A stretch of 64,000 nt of DNA from Streptomyces sp. CB02980 (GCF_014451325.2 NZ_JACSCH020000004.1:423856-487855); one strand, 5' to 3'. Shown: positions 23,756 through 33,780, counted from the first letter of the stretch. Notes: generated by a model from the sequence alone, not told the origin. Translations and numbers: made by a program.

Positions 23756-25816
23756 GTGAGCGACACCACCGATCTGATGGGCGTGACTGCCGACAGCAGT
23801 GTCGACGCCGCCGCGCCCGCCGCAGGTGCTGCCACCGGCGGCACCGCACGGCGCCGCCGCTCCGGCACCGGCCTTGAGGGCATGGTCCTGGCCGAGCTGC
23901 AGCAGGTCGCGTCCGGCCTCGGCATCAGGGGCACCGCGCGGATGCGCAAGAGCCAGCTGATCGAGGTCATCAAGGAGGCGCAGGCCGGAGGGGGCTCCGC
24001 CGCCCCCGCCAAGGCCGCCGACGCCGCCGAGACCAAGCCGAAGCGCCGCACCACCGCCAAGACCCGTACGGGTGAGACCGCTGCCGAGGCCGCCGAGCCG
24101 AAGGCGGAGAAGGCCGAGAAGGCCGTCGCCCAGCAGCAGATCGACATCCCGGGCCAGCCGGCCTCCGACGACCAGCCCGCGGGCGAGCGTCGTCGTCGCC
24201 GTGCCACCGCCCCCGCCGGTTCGCCGGAGGGCGAGGCCAAGGCCGAGGCCGCGCAGGTCGTCAAGACCGAGACCCGTACCGAGGCCAAGGCCGACGCGGG
24301 CACCGACACCAAGGCCGAGGCCGCCGTCGACGGCGCCGAGGGCCGTGGCCGCCGTGACCGCGGCGAGCGCGGGGAGCGTGGCGAGCGCCGCGACCGCCGT
24401 GACCGTCAGCGCGACCGCGGCAAGGGCGACGAGCAGCAGGGCGGTGGCCAGGGCGGCCAGCGTCAGCGCCAGGGCGGCCAGGGCCAGGGTCAGGGCCAGG
24501 GTCAGGGCCAGCAGGTCCAGGGCCAGGGTCAGCAGGGTGGCCAGCAGGCCGGCCCGCAGGACGACTACGACGACGCCGATGGTGGCCGTCGCGGGCGTCG
24601 CGGCCGCTACCGCGACCGTCGTGGGCGTCGTGGCCGTGACGACTTCCAGGCCGGCGAGCCGCAGGTCGCCGACGACGACGTCCTGATCCCCGTCGCGGGC
24701 ATCCTCGACATCCTCGACAACTACGCGTTCATCCGGACCTCCGGCTACCTGCCCGGTCCGAACGACGTGTACGTCTCCCTCGCCCAGGTCCGCAAGAACG
24801 GCCTGCGCAAGGGTGACCACGTCACCGGTGCCGTGCGCCAGCCGAAGGAGGGCGAGCGCCGCGAGAAGTTCAACGCGCTGGTCCGCCTGGACTCGGCGAA
24901 CGGCATGGCCGCCGACTCCGGCCGCGGCCGCCCCGAGTTCAACAAGCTGACCCCGCTCTACCCGCAGGACCGGCTCCGTCTGGAGACCGACCCGGGTGTG
25001 CTGACCACGCGGATCATCGACCTCGTGTCGCCGATCGGCAAGGGCCAGCGCGGTCTGATCGTGGCCCCGCCGAAGACCGGTAAGACCATGATCATGCAGG
25101 CGATCGCCAACGCGATCACGCACAACAACCCCGAGTGCCACCTGATGGTCGTCCTGGTCGACGAGCGTCCGGAAGAGGTCACCGACATGCAGCGGTCGGT
25201 CAAGGGCGAGGTCATCTCCTCGACCTTCGACCGTCCGGCCGAGGACCACACCACCGTCGCCGAGCTGGCCATCGAGCGCGCCAAGCGTCTCGTGGAGCTG
25301 GGTCACGACGTGGTCGTCCTGCTCGACTCGATCACCCGCCTGGGCCGCGCGTACAACCTCGCGGCGCCGGCCTCCGGCCGCATCCTGTCCGGTGGTGTCG
25401 ACTCGACCGCGCTCTACCCGCCGAAGCGCTTCTTCGGTGCGGCGCGCAACATCGAGGACGGCGGCTCGCTGACCATCCTGGCCACCGCGCTGGTCGACAC
25501 CGGCTCGCGCATGGACGAGGTGATCTTCGAGGAGTTCAAGGGCACCGGCAACATGGAGCTCAAGCTCGACCGGAAGCTCGCCGACAAGCGCATCTTCCCG
25601 GCCGTCGACGTCGACGCCTCGGGTACGCGTAAGGAAGAGATCCTGCTCGGCAGCGACGAGCTCGCCGTCACCTGGAAGCTGCGTCGCGTGCTGCACGCGC
25701 TCGACCAGCAGCAGGCGATCGAGCTGCTGCTCGACAAGATGAAGCAGACGAAGTCGAACGGCGAGTTCCTGCTCCAGATCCAGAAGACGACGCCTGGCGG
25801 CAAGAACGACGACTGA
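23756..25816 (+). CDS. rho: Transcription termination factor Rho with long Arg/Gly/Gln-rich insertion
   Basis: 686 residues. Hexameric RNA helicase that ends transcription. An N-terminal Rho_N helical region ([18 protein letters not shown]) is followed by a ~220-residue low-complexity insertion: Ala/Lys/Glu-rich, then Arg-rich ([19 protein letters not shown]), then Gly/Gln repeats, then Arg/Gly. The CSD-type RNA-binding domain ([20 protein letters not shown]) and the ATPase core (Walker [11 protein letters not shown]; Walker [19 protein letters not shown]) follow. I chose GTG 23756, with GGAAGGA eight bases upstream, over an ATG at 23723 that lacks a binding site. Such insertions are typical of high-GC actinobacterial Rho and are thought to aid RNA binding. 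Confidence 0.96.
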   Translation: MSDTTDLMGVTADSSVDAAAPAAGAATGGTARRRRSGTGLEGMVLAELQQVASGLGIRGTARMRKSQLIEVIKEAQAGGGSAAPAKAADAAETKPKRRTTAKTRTGETAAEAAEPKAEKAEKAVAQQQIDIPGQPASDDQPAGERRRRRATAPAGSPEGEAKAEAAQVVKTETRTEAKADAGTDTKAEAAVDGAEGRGRRDRGERGERGERRDRRDRQRDRGKGDEQQGGGQGGQRQRQGGQGQGQGQGQGQQVQGQGQQGGQQAGPQDDYDDADGGRRGRRGRYRDRRGRRGRDDFQAGEPQVADDDVLIPVAGILDILDNYAFIRTSGYLPGPNDVYVSLAQVRKNGLRKGDHVTGAVRQPKEGERREKFNALVRLDSANGMAADSGRGRPEFNKLTPLYPQDRLRLETDPGVLTTRIIDLVSPIGKGQRGLIVAPPKTGKTMIMQAIANAITHNNPECHLMVVLVDERPEEVTDMQRSVKGEVISSTFDRPAEDHTTVAELAIERAKRLVELGHDVVVLLDSITRLGRAYNLAAPASGRILSGGVDSTALYPPKRFFGAARNIEDGGSLTILATALVDTGSRMDEVIFEEFKGTGNMELKLDRKLADKRIFPAVDVDASGTRKEEILLGSDELAVTWKLRRVLHALDQQQAIELLLDKMKQTKSNGEFLLQIQKTTPGGKNDD

Positions 25817-25895
25817 GTGTGACCTGCGTCATGCTCCAGTCGAGCGACAAGGACGCGACCTCGGTCTCGTAACCCTGTCGTGACCTGCGTAAACC

Positions 25896-25930
25896 ACTGC
25901 GCCCACCGTGCCCCGCACGGTGGGCGCAGT
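25896..25930 (+). terminator. Strong hairpin after rho
   Basis: Perfect 15-bp stem ACTGCGCCCACCGTG / CACGGTGGGCGCAGT with a 5-base loop, about 80 bases past the rho stop. No T tract, as is common in Streptomyces. Confidence 0.85.
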
Positions 25931-25989
25931 GCTGTACGGGCCCGTGCTCACCGAAACCTCACAGGCCCGTATGCAACCCTTTCGGGTGC

Positions 25990-26010
25990 TTCACCGTCAC
26001 ATATGGTGAA
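25990..26010. promoter_or_regulatory. Inverted repeat just upstream of the LCP gene
   Basis: TTCACC and GGTGAA separated by nine bases, 22 bases before the start codon at 26032; possible operator. Confidence 0.3.
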
Positions 26011-26031
26011 TCTAGGGCCCGAGGGATGGCG

Positions 26032-27129
26032 ATGACCGAGCAGAGCAAGAGCGGCCGAATAGGCGGCGCGGGAAGCGGCCGCCGCCGCAAGCAGCCCGCC
26101 AGGCGCAGCCGCAAGGCGGCCGTGCTGGTCTCGGGCGCCCTCGCCGTCCTCGTCCTCGGCGGCACGGGCCTCGGATACGTCTACTTCAAGCTCGACGGCA
26201 ACCTCGAGACCGTCGACATCAACGCCCAGCTCGGCACCGACCGCCCCGACGACGTCGACAACGGCTCCATGGACATCCTCGTCCTCGGCTCGGACTCCCG
26301 TTCCGGCGACAACGGCGCGTACGGCAAGGACGAGGGCGGCGCCCGCTCCGACACCGCGATGGTCGTCCACGTCTACGAGGGCCACAAGAAGGCCGGCGTG
26401 GTCTCCATCCCCCGCGACACCCTCATCGACCGGCCGAAGTGCGCCGACGCGCAGGGCGCCGCCGTCGCCGCCGAGCGGCGGGCCATGTTCAACACGGCGT
26501 ACGAGGTCGGCGGCCCCGCCTGCGCCGTCAAGACCGTCGAGTCGATGTCCGGCATCCGCATGGACCACTACGTCGAGGTCGACTTCACCGGCTTCAAGAA
26601 GCTCATCGACAAGCTCGGCGGGGTGGAGATCACCACCACCACCGCCATCAAGGACAGCAAGAGCCACCTCGACCTCGAACCGGGCACCCACACCCTCGAC
26701 GGCGAGCAGTCCCTCGGCCTCGTCCGGACCCGCAAGAGCGTCGGCGACGGCAGCGACCTCGGCCGCATCCAGCTCCAGCAGGCCTTCATGAAGGCCTTCA
26801 TGAACCAGGTCAAGGACGTCGGCGTCCTCACGAACCCGAAGAAGCTCCTCGACCTCGCCGACGCCGCCACCAAGGCCATCACCCCCGACTCCGAACTCGA
26901 CTCGGTCCAGGAGCTGATGGGCTTCGCCAAGAGCCTCTCCGGCATCGGCGCGCAGAACGTCCACATGGTCACCCTGCCCGTCGAGTACGACCCCCGGGAC
27001 CCCAACCGCGTCGTGCCCCTGGAGGCCCAGTCGCGGCAGGTCTGGACGGCCCTGAAGAAGGACCTGCCGATCCCCGCGTCGGCGACGAAGGACGCGGCCA
27101 CCGGCCAGGCCGACGGCATCGTGAAGTAG
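26032..27129 (+). CDS. LytR-CpsA-Psr (LCP) family cell-wall glycopolymer ligase
   Basis: 365 residues. LCP enzymes transfer undecaprenyl-linked glycopolymers such as teichoic acids or arabinogalactan-like chains onto peptidoglycan. A basic cytoplasmic N-terminus ([12 protein letters not shown]) precedes one membrane helix ([21 protein letters not shown]), then an extracellular LCP domain with [10 protein letters not shown], the catalytic-site arginines in [11 protein letters not shown] and SIPRDTLID, and a late LVRTRKS segment. I chose ATG 26032 because GAGGG lies six bases upstream; the ATG two codons earlier (26026) abuts it. It lies alone between rho and rpmE. Confidence 0.92.
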   Translation: MTEQSKSGRIGGAGSGRRRKQPARRSRKAAVLVSGALAVLVLGGTGLGYVYFKLDGNLETVDINAQLGTDRPDDVDNGSMDILVLGSDSRSGDNGAYGKDEGGARSDTAMVVHVYEGHKKAGVVSIPRDTLIDRPKCADAQGAAVAAERRAMFNTAYEVGGPACAVKTVESMSGIRMDHYVEVDFTGFKKLIDKLGGVEITTTTAIKDSKSHLDLEPGTHTLDGEQSLGLVRTRKSVGDGSDLGRIQLQQAFMKAFMNQVKDVGVLTNPKKLLDLADAATKAITPDSELDSVQELMGFAKSLSGIGAQNVHMVTLPVEYDPRDPNRVVPLEAQSRQVWTALKKDLPIPASATKDAATGQADGIVK

Positions 27130-27178
27130 CGCCCGGGGGCCGTGGGGAGCACGGCGCCCCGCCGTCCGAGGCAGCTCA

Positions 27179-27204
27179 GGAATACTTTCGCCGCCACCCC
27201 GGTT
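27179..27204 (+). promoter_or_regulatory. Sigma-R-type promoter ahead of rpmE
   Basis: GGAAT at 27179-27183 and GTT at 27202-27204 with an 18-base spacer match the sigma-R consensus. From memory, rpmE is a sigma-R target in S. coelicolor, which agrees. Confidence 0.65.
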
Positions 27205-27308
27205 TGGGGAGATGCGGCCAGTCCTGGCAGACTGGTACGTCGGCCCCGGTTCACGTTTGCCGCGACCCGCGGAAGCGACCCGGAGCCCTCCCGAAACTAG
27301 GAGACACC

Positions 27309-27527
27309 TTGAAGCGCGAGATTCACCCCGAGTACGTCGAGACCCAGGTCAGCTGCACCTGTGGCGCGTCGTTCACCACCCGGAGCACCCTGACCGACGG
27401 CACCATCCGTGCCGAGGTCTGCTCCGAGTGCCACCCGTTCTACACGGGCAAGCAGAAGATCCTCGACACCGGCGGCCGCGTCGCCCGCTTCGAGGCCCGC
27501 TTCGGCAAGGCCGGCTCCGCCAAGTAG
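27309..27527 (+). CDS. rpmE: 50S ribosomal protein L31 (zinc-binding form)
   Basis: 72 residues beginning [20 protein letters not shown]. Part of the large ribosomal subunit near the central protuberance. The four cysteines (two in SCTC, two in VCSECH) mark the zinc-containing type, the form that can be lost under oxidative or zinc stress. TTG start at 27309 with AGGAG five bases upstream; this rare start and the family N-terminus fix the frame. A sigma-R-type promoter lies about 100 bases upstream and a hairpin terminator follows. Confidence 0.95.
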   Translation: MKREIHPEYVETQVSCTCGASFTTRSTLTDGTIRAEVCSECHPFYTGKQKILDTGGRVARFEARFGKAGSAK

Positions 27528-27536
27528 CGAGCCCCT

Positions 27537-27583
27537 GCGCCGGTCCACGGTCGCCCCGCGCGGGTGGCCGGGACCGGCGCTTT
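27537..27583 (+). terminator. Terminator hairpin after rpmE
   Basis: Perfect 10-bp stem GCGCCGGTCC / GGACCGGCGC with a 24-base loop, followed by TTT; it lies between rpmE and prfA. Confidence 0.75.
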
Positions 27584-27623
27584 GCCGTCCCGTAGCAACT
27601 GACGAAAAACCCAGGAGCCCCCG

Positions 27624-28700
27624 ATGTTCGAGGCGGTCGAGGAACTGGTCGGCGAGCATGCCGGCCTTGAGACGAAGCTCGCAGACCCTTCGGTCCACGC
27701 CGACCAGGCGAACGCGCGCAAGCTGAACAAGCGCTACGCCGAGCTGACCCCCATCGTCGCCACCTACCGGGCCTGGAAGCAGACCGGTGACGACATCGAG
27801 ACCGCCCGCGAGCTGGCACACGACGATCCCGACTTCGCCGCCGAGGTCAAGCAGCTGGAGAAGGACCGGGAGGGGCTCACCGAGAAGCTCCGTCTGCTCC
27901 TCGTCCCGCGCGACCCGAGCGACGACAAGGACGTCATCCTGGAGATCAAGGCGGGCGCGGGCGGCGACGAGTCCGCCCTGTTCGCCGGCGACCTGCTCCG
28001 CATGTACCTGCGGTACGCCGAGCGCGTCGGCTGGAAGACCGAGATCATCGACGCCACCGAGTCCGAGCTGGGCGGCTACAAGGACGTCCAGGTCGCCGTG
28101 AAGACCAAGGGCGGCAACGGCGCCACCGAGCCCGGCCAGGGCGTCTGGGCGCGCCTGAAGTACGAGGGCGGGGTGCACCGCGTGCAGCGCGTGCCCGCGA
28201 CCGAGTCCGCCGGCCGTATCCACACCTCCGCCGCCGGCGTCCTCGTCACGCCCGAGGCCGAGGAGGTCGAGGTCGAGGTGCACGCCAACGACCTGCGCAT
28301 CGACGTCTACCGCTCGTCGGGCCCCGGCGGCCAGTCGGTCAACACCACCGACTCCGCCGTCCGCATCACCCACCTGCCGACCGGCATCGTCGCCTCCTGC
28401 CAGAACGAGAAGAGCCAGCTCCAGAACAAGGAGCAGGCCATGCGTATCCTGCGCTCCCGGCTGCTCGCCGCCGCGCAGGAGGAGGCCGAGTCCAAGGCCG
28501 CCGACGCCCGTCGCAGCCAGGTGCGCACCGTCGACCGGTCCGAGAAGATCCGTACGTACAACTTCCCGGAGAACCGGATCTCGGACCACCGCGTCGGCTT
28601 CAAGGCGTACAACCTCGACCAGGTGCTCGACGGCGACCTGGACGCGATGATCCAGGCGTGCGTCGACGCCGACTCGGCTGCCAAGCTCGCCGCGGCGTAA
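27624..28700 (+). CDS. prfA: Peptide chain release factor 1
   Basis: 358 residues. Recognises UAA/UAG and triggers peptide release. The GGQ loop is in [20 protein letters not shown] and its glutamine is the substrate of PrmC, encoded next. The anticodon-like tripeptide lies in the [15 protein letters not shown] region (P-A-T). Start ATG 27624 follows CCAGGAG. prmC starts 46 bases after the stop. Confidence 0.97.
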   Translation: MFEAVEELVGEHAGLETKLADPSVHADQANARKLNKRYAELTPIVATYRAWKQTGDDIETARELAHDDPDFAAEVKQLEKDREGLTEKLRLLLVPRDPSDDKDVILEIKAGAGGDESALFAGDLLRMYLRYAERVGWKTEIIDATESELGGYKDVQVAVKTKGGNGATEPGQGVWARLKYEGGVHRVQRVPATESAGRIHTSAAGVLVTPEAEEVEVEVHANDLRIDVYRSSGPGGQSVNTTDSAVRITHLPTGIVASCQNEKSQLQNKEQAMRILRSRLLAAAQEEAESKAADARRSQVRTVDRSEKIRTYNFPENRISDHRVGFKAYNLDQVLDGDLDAMIQACVDADSAAKLAAA

Positions 28701-28746
28701 GTGGCGTCAGTTCCGTAAGCCCCACCCCGCACCACGGAGGACCAGC

Positions 28747-29592
28747 GTGAACCTGCTGCTTGCCGAGGTGGCCCAGGCCACCCAGCGGCTGGCCGACGCC
28801 GGCGTTCCCTCACCGCGTTTCGACGCGGAGGAGCTCGCCGCGTTCGTGCACGGCGTCAAGCGGGGGGAGCTGCACAACGTCAAGGACGCGGACTTCGACG
28901 CCCGCTACTGGGAGACGGTCGCCCGCCGCGAGGCCCGCGAACCGCTCCAGCACATCACCGGGCGGGCGTTCTTCCGGTACCTGGAGCTCCAGGTCGGGCC
29001 CGGGGTCTTCGTGCCGCGCCCGGAGACCGAGTCGGTCGTCGGCTGGGCCATAGACGCCGTCCGCGCGATGGACGTCGTCGAGCCGCTCATCGTCGACCTC
29101 TGCACCGGCTCCGGCGCCATCGCCCTCGCGATGGCCCAGGAGGTGCCGCGCTCGCGCGTGCACGCGGTCGAGCTCTCCGACGACGCGCTCGTGTGGACGC
29201 GCAAGAACGCCGAGGGCTCCCGCGTCACCGTCCACCAGGGCGACGCGCTCAGCGCGCTCCCCGAGCTGGACGGCCAGGTCGACCTGGTCATCTCCAACCC
29301 GCCGTACATCCCGCTCACCGAGTGGGAGTACGTGGCACCCGAGGCCCGTGACCACGACCCGGAGATGGCCCTCTTCTCCGGCGAGGACGGACTCGACACC
29401 ATCCGCGGCATCGAGCGCACCGCCCACCGGCTGCTGCGTCCCGGCGGCCTCGTCGTCATCGAGCACGCGGACACCCAGGGCGGGCAGGTGCCGTGGATCT
29501 TCAACGAAGAGGCCGGCTGGGCCGACGCCGCCGACCACCCGGACCTGAACAACCGGCCGCGCTTCGCGACCGCCCGCAAGGCCATGCCATGA
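28747..29592 (+). CDS. prmC: Release factor glutamine methyltransferase
   Basis: 281 residues. SAM-dependent enzyme methylating the glutamine of the release-factor GGQ motif. An N-terminal helical domain (LAEVAQATQRLADAGVPSPRFDAE) is followed by the Rossmann methyltransferase fold with SAM loop VDLCTGSGAIALA and catalytic NPPY motif in VISNPPYIPL. GTG start at 28747 is preceded by GGAGGACCA. It is the usual neighbour of prfA and is followed by the Sua5/TsaC gene, a widely conserved trio. Confidence 0.96.
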   Translation: MNLLLAEVAQATQRLADAGVPSPRFDAEELAAFVHGVKRGELHNVKDADFDARYWETVARREAREPLQHITGRAFFRYLELQVGPGVFVPRPETESVVGWAIDAVRAMDVVEPLIVDLCTGSGAIALAMAQEVPRSRVHAVELSDDALVWTRKNAEGSRVTVHQGDALSALPELDGQVDLVISNPPYIPLTEWEYVAPEARDHDPEMALFSGEDGLDTIRGIERTAHRLLRPGGLVVIEHADTQGGQVPWIFNEEAGWADAADHPDLNNRPRFATARKAMP

Positions 29593-29641
29593 CCGGCATG
29601 AACGCCATGACGAACCACGCGTACGAGGAGGCCGGGAACTG

Positions 29642-30289
29642 ATGGCACGGCGATACGACTGCAACGAGGCGACCGACCGTGTGACCGGTCTGCGCGAGGC
29701 CGCGTCCGCCGTCCGCCGGGGCGAGCTGGTCGTGCTGCCCACCGACACCGTGTACGGGATCGGGGCGGACGCCTTCAGCAGCGAGGCCGTGGCGGACCTG
29801 CTCGCCGCCAAGGGCCGGGGCCGCAACATGCCCACGCCCGTGCTCATCGGCTCCCCGAACACCCTCCACGGCCTGGTCACGGACTTCTCCGAGCAGGCGT
29901 GGGAGCTCGTCGACGCCTTCTGGCCCGGCGCCCTCACCCTCGTCGCCAAGCACCAGCCGTCCCTGCAGTGGGACCTGGGCGACACCCGGGGCACCGTCGC
30001 CATCCGCATGCCGCTGCACCCGGTCGCCATCGAGCTGCTCACCGAGGTCGGCCCGATGGCCGTCTCGTCGGCGAACCTCACGGGACACCCGTCCCCGGAG
30101 GACTGCGACGCGGCCCAGCAGATGCTCGGCGACTCCGTCTCCGTCTACCTGGACGGCGGCCCGACGCCCGGCATCGTGCCGTCCTCCATCGTCGACGTCA
30201 CGGGCAAGGTGCCGGTGCTGCTGCGCGAGGGCGCGCTCTCGCCGGAGGAGCTCCGGAAGGTCGTACCCGACCTCGAGGTGGCGAATTGA
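29642..30289 (+). CDS. L-threonylcarbamoyladenylate synthase (Sua5/YrdC/TsaC family)
   Basis: 215 residues. Makes threonylcarbamoyl-AMP from threonine, bicarbonate and ATP, the first step in t6A modification at position 37 of ANN-decoding tRNAs. YrdC-fold motifs are visible: GELVVLPTDTVYGIGADAF, KGRGRNMPTPVLIG, FWPGALTLV, VAIRMPLHPVA and PMAVSSANLTG. No extra C-terminal Sua5 domain, so it is the short type. Start ATG 29642 follows GAGGAGGCCGGGAACTG. Its stop TGA overlaps the TTG start of the next gene. Confidence 0.95.
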   Translation: MARRYDCNEATDRVTGLREAASAVRRGELVVLPTDTVYGIGADAFSSEAVADLLAAKGRGRNMPTPVLIGSPNTLHGLVTDFSEQAWELVDAFWPGALTLVAKHQPSLQWDLGDTRGTVAIRMPLHPVAIELLTEVGPMAVSSANLTGHPSPEDCDAAQQMLGDSVSVYLDGGPTPGIVPSSIVDVTGKVPVLLREGALSPEELRKVVPDLEVAN

Positions 30290-30933
30290 CCGCCCCTGAG
30301 GGGCGTGGCATAGCGGGGTTCGACGACAGCACCACCTTCCGCATCCTCCACGTCAGCACCGGCAACGTCTGCCGCTCGCCGATCACCGAGCGGCTGACCC
30401 GCCATGCCCTGAGCGACCGCCTCGGCGACCCTCTCGGCGGCGGCCTGATCGTGGAGAGCGCGGGTACCTGGGGCCACGAGGGCGCCCCGATGGAGGCCAA
30501 CGCGGAACTGGTCCTCGCCGACTTCGGCGCGGACTACAGCGGCTTCGTGGGGCGCGAGCTCCTCGACGAGCACGTCATCCGCGCGGACCTGGTCCTGACG
30601 GCGACCCGCGACCACCGCGCCCAGGTCATCTCGATGGGCCACTCGGCGGGCCTGCGCACCTTCACCCTGAAGGAGTTCACCCGCCTGGTCCGCGCGATCG
30701 ACCCGGCGACGCTCCCGGACGCGCACGACGAGGGCATGGTGGAACGCGCGCGTGCCCTGGTCCGCGCGGCAGCGGCTCTACGCGGGTGGCTCCTCGCCCC
30801 CTCGGTGGACGCGGACGAGGTCAACGACCCGTACGGAGCGCCCATCACCTTCTTCCGCTCGATCGGCGACGAGATCAACCAGGCGCTGGATCCCGTGGTG
30901 ACGGCGCTGACGGGTGTGCGGGCGCGCGACTGA
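30286..30933 (+). CDS. Low-molecular-weight protein-tyrosine-phosphatase-like protein, catalytic Cys replaced by Ser
   Basis: 215 residues. The LMW-PTP fold is clear: P-loop HVSTGNVCRSPITERL, the SAGTWGHEG segment, and a late VNDPYGAP that matches the general-acid aspartate loop. The canonical P-loop is C-T-G-N-I-C-R-S; here the first, nucleophilic cysteine is serine, while the second cysteine and the arginine are kept. It should therefore have little or no phosphatase activity unless serine serves, and may bind phosphotyrosine. TTG start at 30286 overlaps the stop of the Sua5 gene, with GAGGTGG just upstream, so expression is coupled. Confidence 0.88.
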   Translation: MTAPEGRGIAGFDDSTTFRILHVSTGNVCRSPITERLTRHALSDRLGDPLGGGLIVESAGTWGHEGAPMEANAELVLADFGADYSGFVGRELLDEHVIRADLVLTATRDHRAQVISMGHSAGLRTFTLKEFTRLVRAIDPATLPDAHDEGMVERARALVRAAAALRGWLLAPSVDADEVNDPYGAPITFFRSIGDEINQALDPVVTALTGVRARD

Positions 30934-31017
30934 CAGGCGTCGCGACGCGCGGCATTCGCGCGGTGTCTGCCCGCCGTTCACCGGGCGCGCGAGGGGTTGC
31001 GTGCCTACATTGGTGAC

Positions 31018-32265
31018 ATGTCGGTCACCGCTCCCCCCGATGAGGCTCTCGACGTCCTGCGCCGGCAGGACCCGGAGATCGCCGACGTGCTGCTCGGTGA
31101 GTCGCGGCGGCAGGCCGACAGCCTGCAGTTGATCGCCGCCGAGAACTTCACCTCGCCCGCCGTTCTCGCCGCCCTCGGTTCCCCGCTCGCCAACAAGTAC
31201 GCCGAGGGGTATCCCGGCGCACGTCACCACGGTGGCTGCGAGTACGCCGACGCCGCCGAGCGGATCGCCGTGGAACGGGCCACCGCGCTGTTCGGCGCCG
31301 ACCACGCGAACGTCCAGGCGCACTCGGGCTCCTCGGCCGTCCTGGCGGCGTACGCGGCCCTTCTGAGGCCCGGTGACACGGTGCTCGCCATGGGCCTGGA
31401 CCACGGCGGGCACCTCACCCACGGTTCGCCCGCCAACTTCTCCGGGCGCTGGTTCGACTTCGTCCCGTACGGCGTCGACGCCGAGACCGGGCTCGTCGAC
31501 TACGAGCAGGTCGCCGCGCTCGCCCGCCACCACCGCCCGAAGGCGATCGTGTGCGGCTCCATCTCGTACCCCCGCCACCTCGACTACGCGCTCTTCCGCG
31601 AGATCGCCGACGAGGTCGGCGCCTATCTCATCGCCGACGCCGCCCATCCCATCGGCCTGGTCGCCGGGGGAGCGGCCCCCAGCCCCGTCCCGTACGCCGA
31701 TGTCGTCTGTGCGACCACCCACAAGGTGCTGCGCGGGCCGCGCGGCGGGATGGTCCTCTGCGGGGAGGAGCTCGCGGGGCGGATCGACCGGGCCGTCTTC
31801 CCGTTCACCCAGGGCGGCGCCCAGATGCACACCATCGCGGCGAAGGCGGTGGCCTTCGGCGAGGCGTCCACCCCGGCGTTCACCGCGTACGCCCATCAGG
31901 TGGTCGAGCACGCGCGCGTGCTCGCGGCCGCTCTCGCCGCCGAGGGCTTCGCGCTGACGACCGGCGGCACCGACACCCACCTCATCACCGCCGACCCCTC
32001 CCCCCTCGGCGTCGACGGCCGCACCGCACGCGCCCGGCTCGCCGCCGCCGGCATGGTCCTCGACACCTGTGCGCTGCCGTACGGGGAGGGGCGCGGCATC
32101 CGGCTCGGCACCGCCGCCGTCACCACCCAGGGCATGGGCGCCCCGGAGATGGCTCGGATCGCCGTGTTGTTCACCGCGGCTCTGCGTGACGATCCCGCGG
32201 AGACGGCCCGGCTTCGGGCGGAGGTACGGGGGCTGACCGGCCGATTTCCCCCGTATGGGGGCTGA
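31018..32265 (+). CDS. glyA: Serine hydroxymethyltransferase
   Basis: 415 residues. PLP enzyme interconverting serine and glycine with tetrahydrofolate. Key segments: LQLIAAENFTSPAVLAALGS, YPGARHHGGCEYAD, GSSAVLAAYAALLRPGDTVLAM, DAAHPIGLVAGG and the PLP lysine in VCATTHKVLRGPRGG. Start ATG 31018 lies six bases after a -10-like TACATT (31006-31011) and has no ribosome binding site, so the mRNA is probably leaderless; an in-frame GTG at 30997 is less likely. Streptomyces often have more than one glyA, so this may be a paralogue. Confidence 0.95.
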   Translation: MSVTAPPDEALDVLRRQDPEIADVLLGESRRQADSLQLIAAENFTSPAVLAALGSPLANKYAEGYPGARHHGGCEYADAAERIAVERATALFGADHANVQAHSGSSAVLAAYAALLRPGDTVLAMGLDHGGHLTHGSPANFSGRWFDFVPYGVDAETGLVDYEQVAALARHHRPKAIVCGSISYPRHLDYALFREIADEVGAYLIADAAHPIGLVAGGAAPSPVPYADVVCATTHKVLRGPRGGMVLCGEELAGRIDRAVFPFTQGGAQMHTIAAKAVAFGEASTPAFTAYAHQVVEHARVLAAALAAEGFALTTGGTDTHLITADPSPLGVDGRTARARLAAAGMVLDTCALPYGEGRGIRLGTAAVTTQGMGAPEMARIAVLFTAALRDDPAETARLRAEVRGLTGRFPPYGG

Positions 32266-32383
32266 GAAGAGGTCACGGAAAGTCGCTGTGCAACCGTTCG
32301 GGGGGTACAGGTGTCTCCAAGCACATGGACGGCACGGCTAGGGTGTGGGGCTGAGATGGCCAGCGAAACCTGTGGGGCAGCCC

Positions 32384-33697
32384 GTGCGTGATTACCTGCT
32401 GACGCTCTGTGTCACGGCCGCGGTGACCTATCTGCTCACCGGTCCGGTGCGGAAGTTCGCCATCGCGACCGGGGCGATGCCGGAGATCCGTGCCCGAGAC
32501 GTACACCGAGAACCGACTCCGCGGCTCGGTGGCATCGCCATGTTCTTCGGGCTGTGCGCGGGACTCCTCGTCGCCGACCACCTGCAGAACCTGAACAGCG
32601 TCTTCGAGCTCTCCAACGAGCCGCGCGCGCTGCTCTCCGGTGCCGCCCTGATCTGGCTGATCGGCGTCCTGGACGACAAGTTCGAGCTGGACGCCCTGAT
32701 CAAGCTGGGCGCGCAGATGATCTCGGCGGGCGTCATGGTGGCGCAGGGTCTGACGATCCTGTGGCTGCCGATCCCGGGTGTCGGCGTCGTCTCGCTGACC
32801 CCGTGGCAGGGCACGCTCCTGACCGTCGCCCTGGTCGTCCTCACCATCAACGCGGTCAACTTCGTCGACGGCCTCGACGGTCTCGCGGCCGGCATGGTCT
32901 GCATCGCCGCCGCCGCCTTCTTCCTGTACGCCTACCGCCTCTGGTACGGCTACACGATCGAGGCCGCCGCCCCCGCGACGCTCTTCACCGTCATCCTCAT
33001 GGGCATGTGCCTGGGCTTCCTGCCGCACAACATGCATCCGGCGCGGATCTTCATGGGCGACTCCGGCTCGATGCTGATCGGTCTGATCCTGGCGGCCTCG
33101 GCCATCTCGATCACCGGCCAGGTCGACCCGGACGCGCTGAAGATCTTCGAGGGCTCGACCCGTCAGGCCACGCACGCCGCCCTGCCGGTCTTCATCCCGC
33201 TGGTGCTGCCGCTGACGATCATCGCGATCCCCATGGCGGACCTGATCCTCGCGATCGTGCGCCGTACGTGGAAGGGCCAGTCGCCGTTCGCGGCCGACCG
33301 CGGCCACCTGCACCACCGGCTCCTGGAGATCGGGCACTCGCACAGCCGCGCGGTCCTGATCATGTACTTCTGGTCGGCGCTCATCGCCTTCGGGACGCTG
33401 GCGTACTCGGTCCACTCGGCGTCGATGTGGATCGTCCTCTGCGTCGTCGCGCTCAGCGCGATCGGCCTGGTGCTGCTCCTGATGCCGCGCTTCACCCCGC
33501 GCGCACCCCGCTGGGCCGAGTCGGTCGTACCGCCTCGCTACCGGCGCCGCAAGCCCGCCCCCGTCGTGGCGGCCGCTCCGGCGCCGGTCGCGGTCGAGGA
33601 GGAGCGGATTCCGGTGCCCGCGGGGATCAACGGCGCCACCGCCATCGGCAACCGGGGGCGCTTCACCGACAGGCGGAAGGCCGGAACGCCAAGTTGA
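32384..33697 (+). CDS. WecA/TagO/MraY-family undecaprenyl-phosphate sugar-phosphate transferase
   Basis: About 437 residues with ~11 membrane helices. This family moves a GlcNAc-1-phosphate-like group from a UDP-sugar onto undecaprenyl phosphate to start a cell-wall glycopolymer. Signature segments: REPTPRLGGIAMF, LDDKFELDALIKLGAQ (metal-binding aspartates), NFVDGLDGLAAG, MHPARIFMGDSGSMLIG and the late FAADRGHLHHRLLEIGHSH. A ~60-residue Arg/Ala/Pro-rich cytoplasmic tail follows. GTG 32384 chosen: the segment before it lacks similarity, and a -10-like TAGGGT lies at 32339-32344. It may act with LCP enzymes such as the one at 26032. Confidence 0.92.
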   Translation: MRDYLLTLCVTAAVTYLLTGPVRKFAIATGAMPEIRARDVHREPTPRLGGIAMFFGLCAGLLVADHLQNLNSVFELSNEPRALLSGAALIWLIGVLDDKFELDALIKLGAQMISAGVMVAQGLTILWLPIPGVGVVSLTPWQGTLLTVALVVLTINAVNFVDGLDGLAAGMVCIAAAAFFLYAYRLWYGYTIEAAAPATLFTVILMGMCLGFLPHNMHPARIFMGDSGSMLIGLILAASAISITGQVDPDALKIFEGSTRQATHAALPVFIPLVLPLTIIAIPMADLILAIVRRTWKGQSPFAADRGHLHHRLLEIGHSHSRAVLIMYFWSALIAFGTLAYSVHSASMWIVLCVVALSAIGLVLLLMPRFTPRAPRWAESVVPPRYRRRKPAPVVAAAPAPVAVEEERIPVPAGINGATAIGNRGRFTDRRKAGTPS

Positions 33698-33780
33698 CGA
33701 AAGCCGCAGACGCGGCCATTACCAGACAAGGCGTCGTACTGTCGCGCACACACGCGCGGGGTAACTCTCATGTGTGACAG

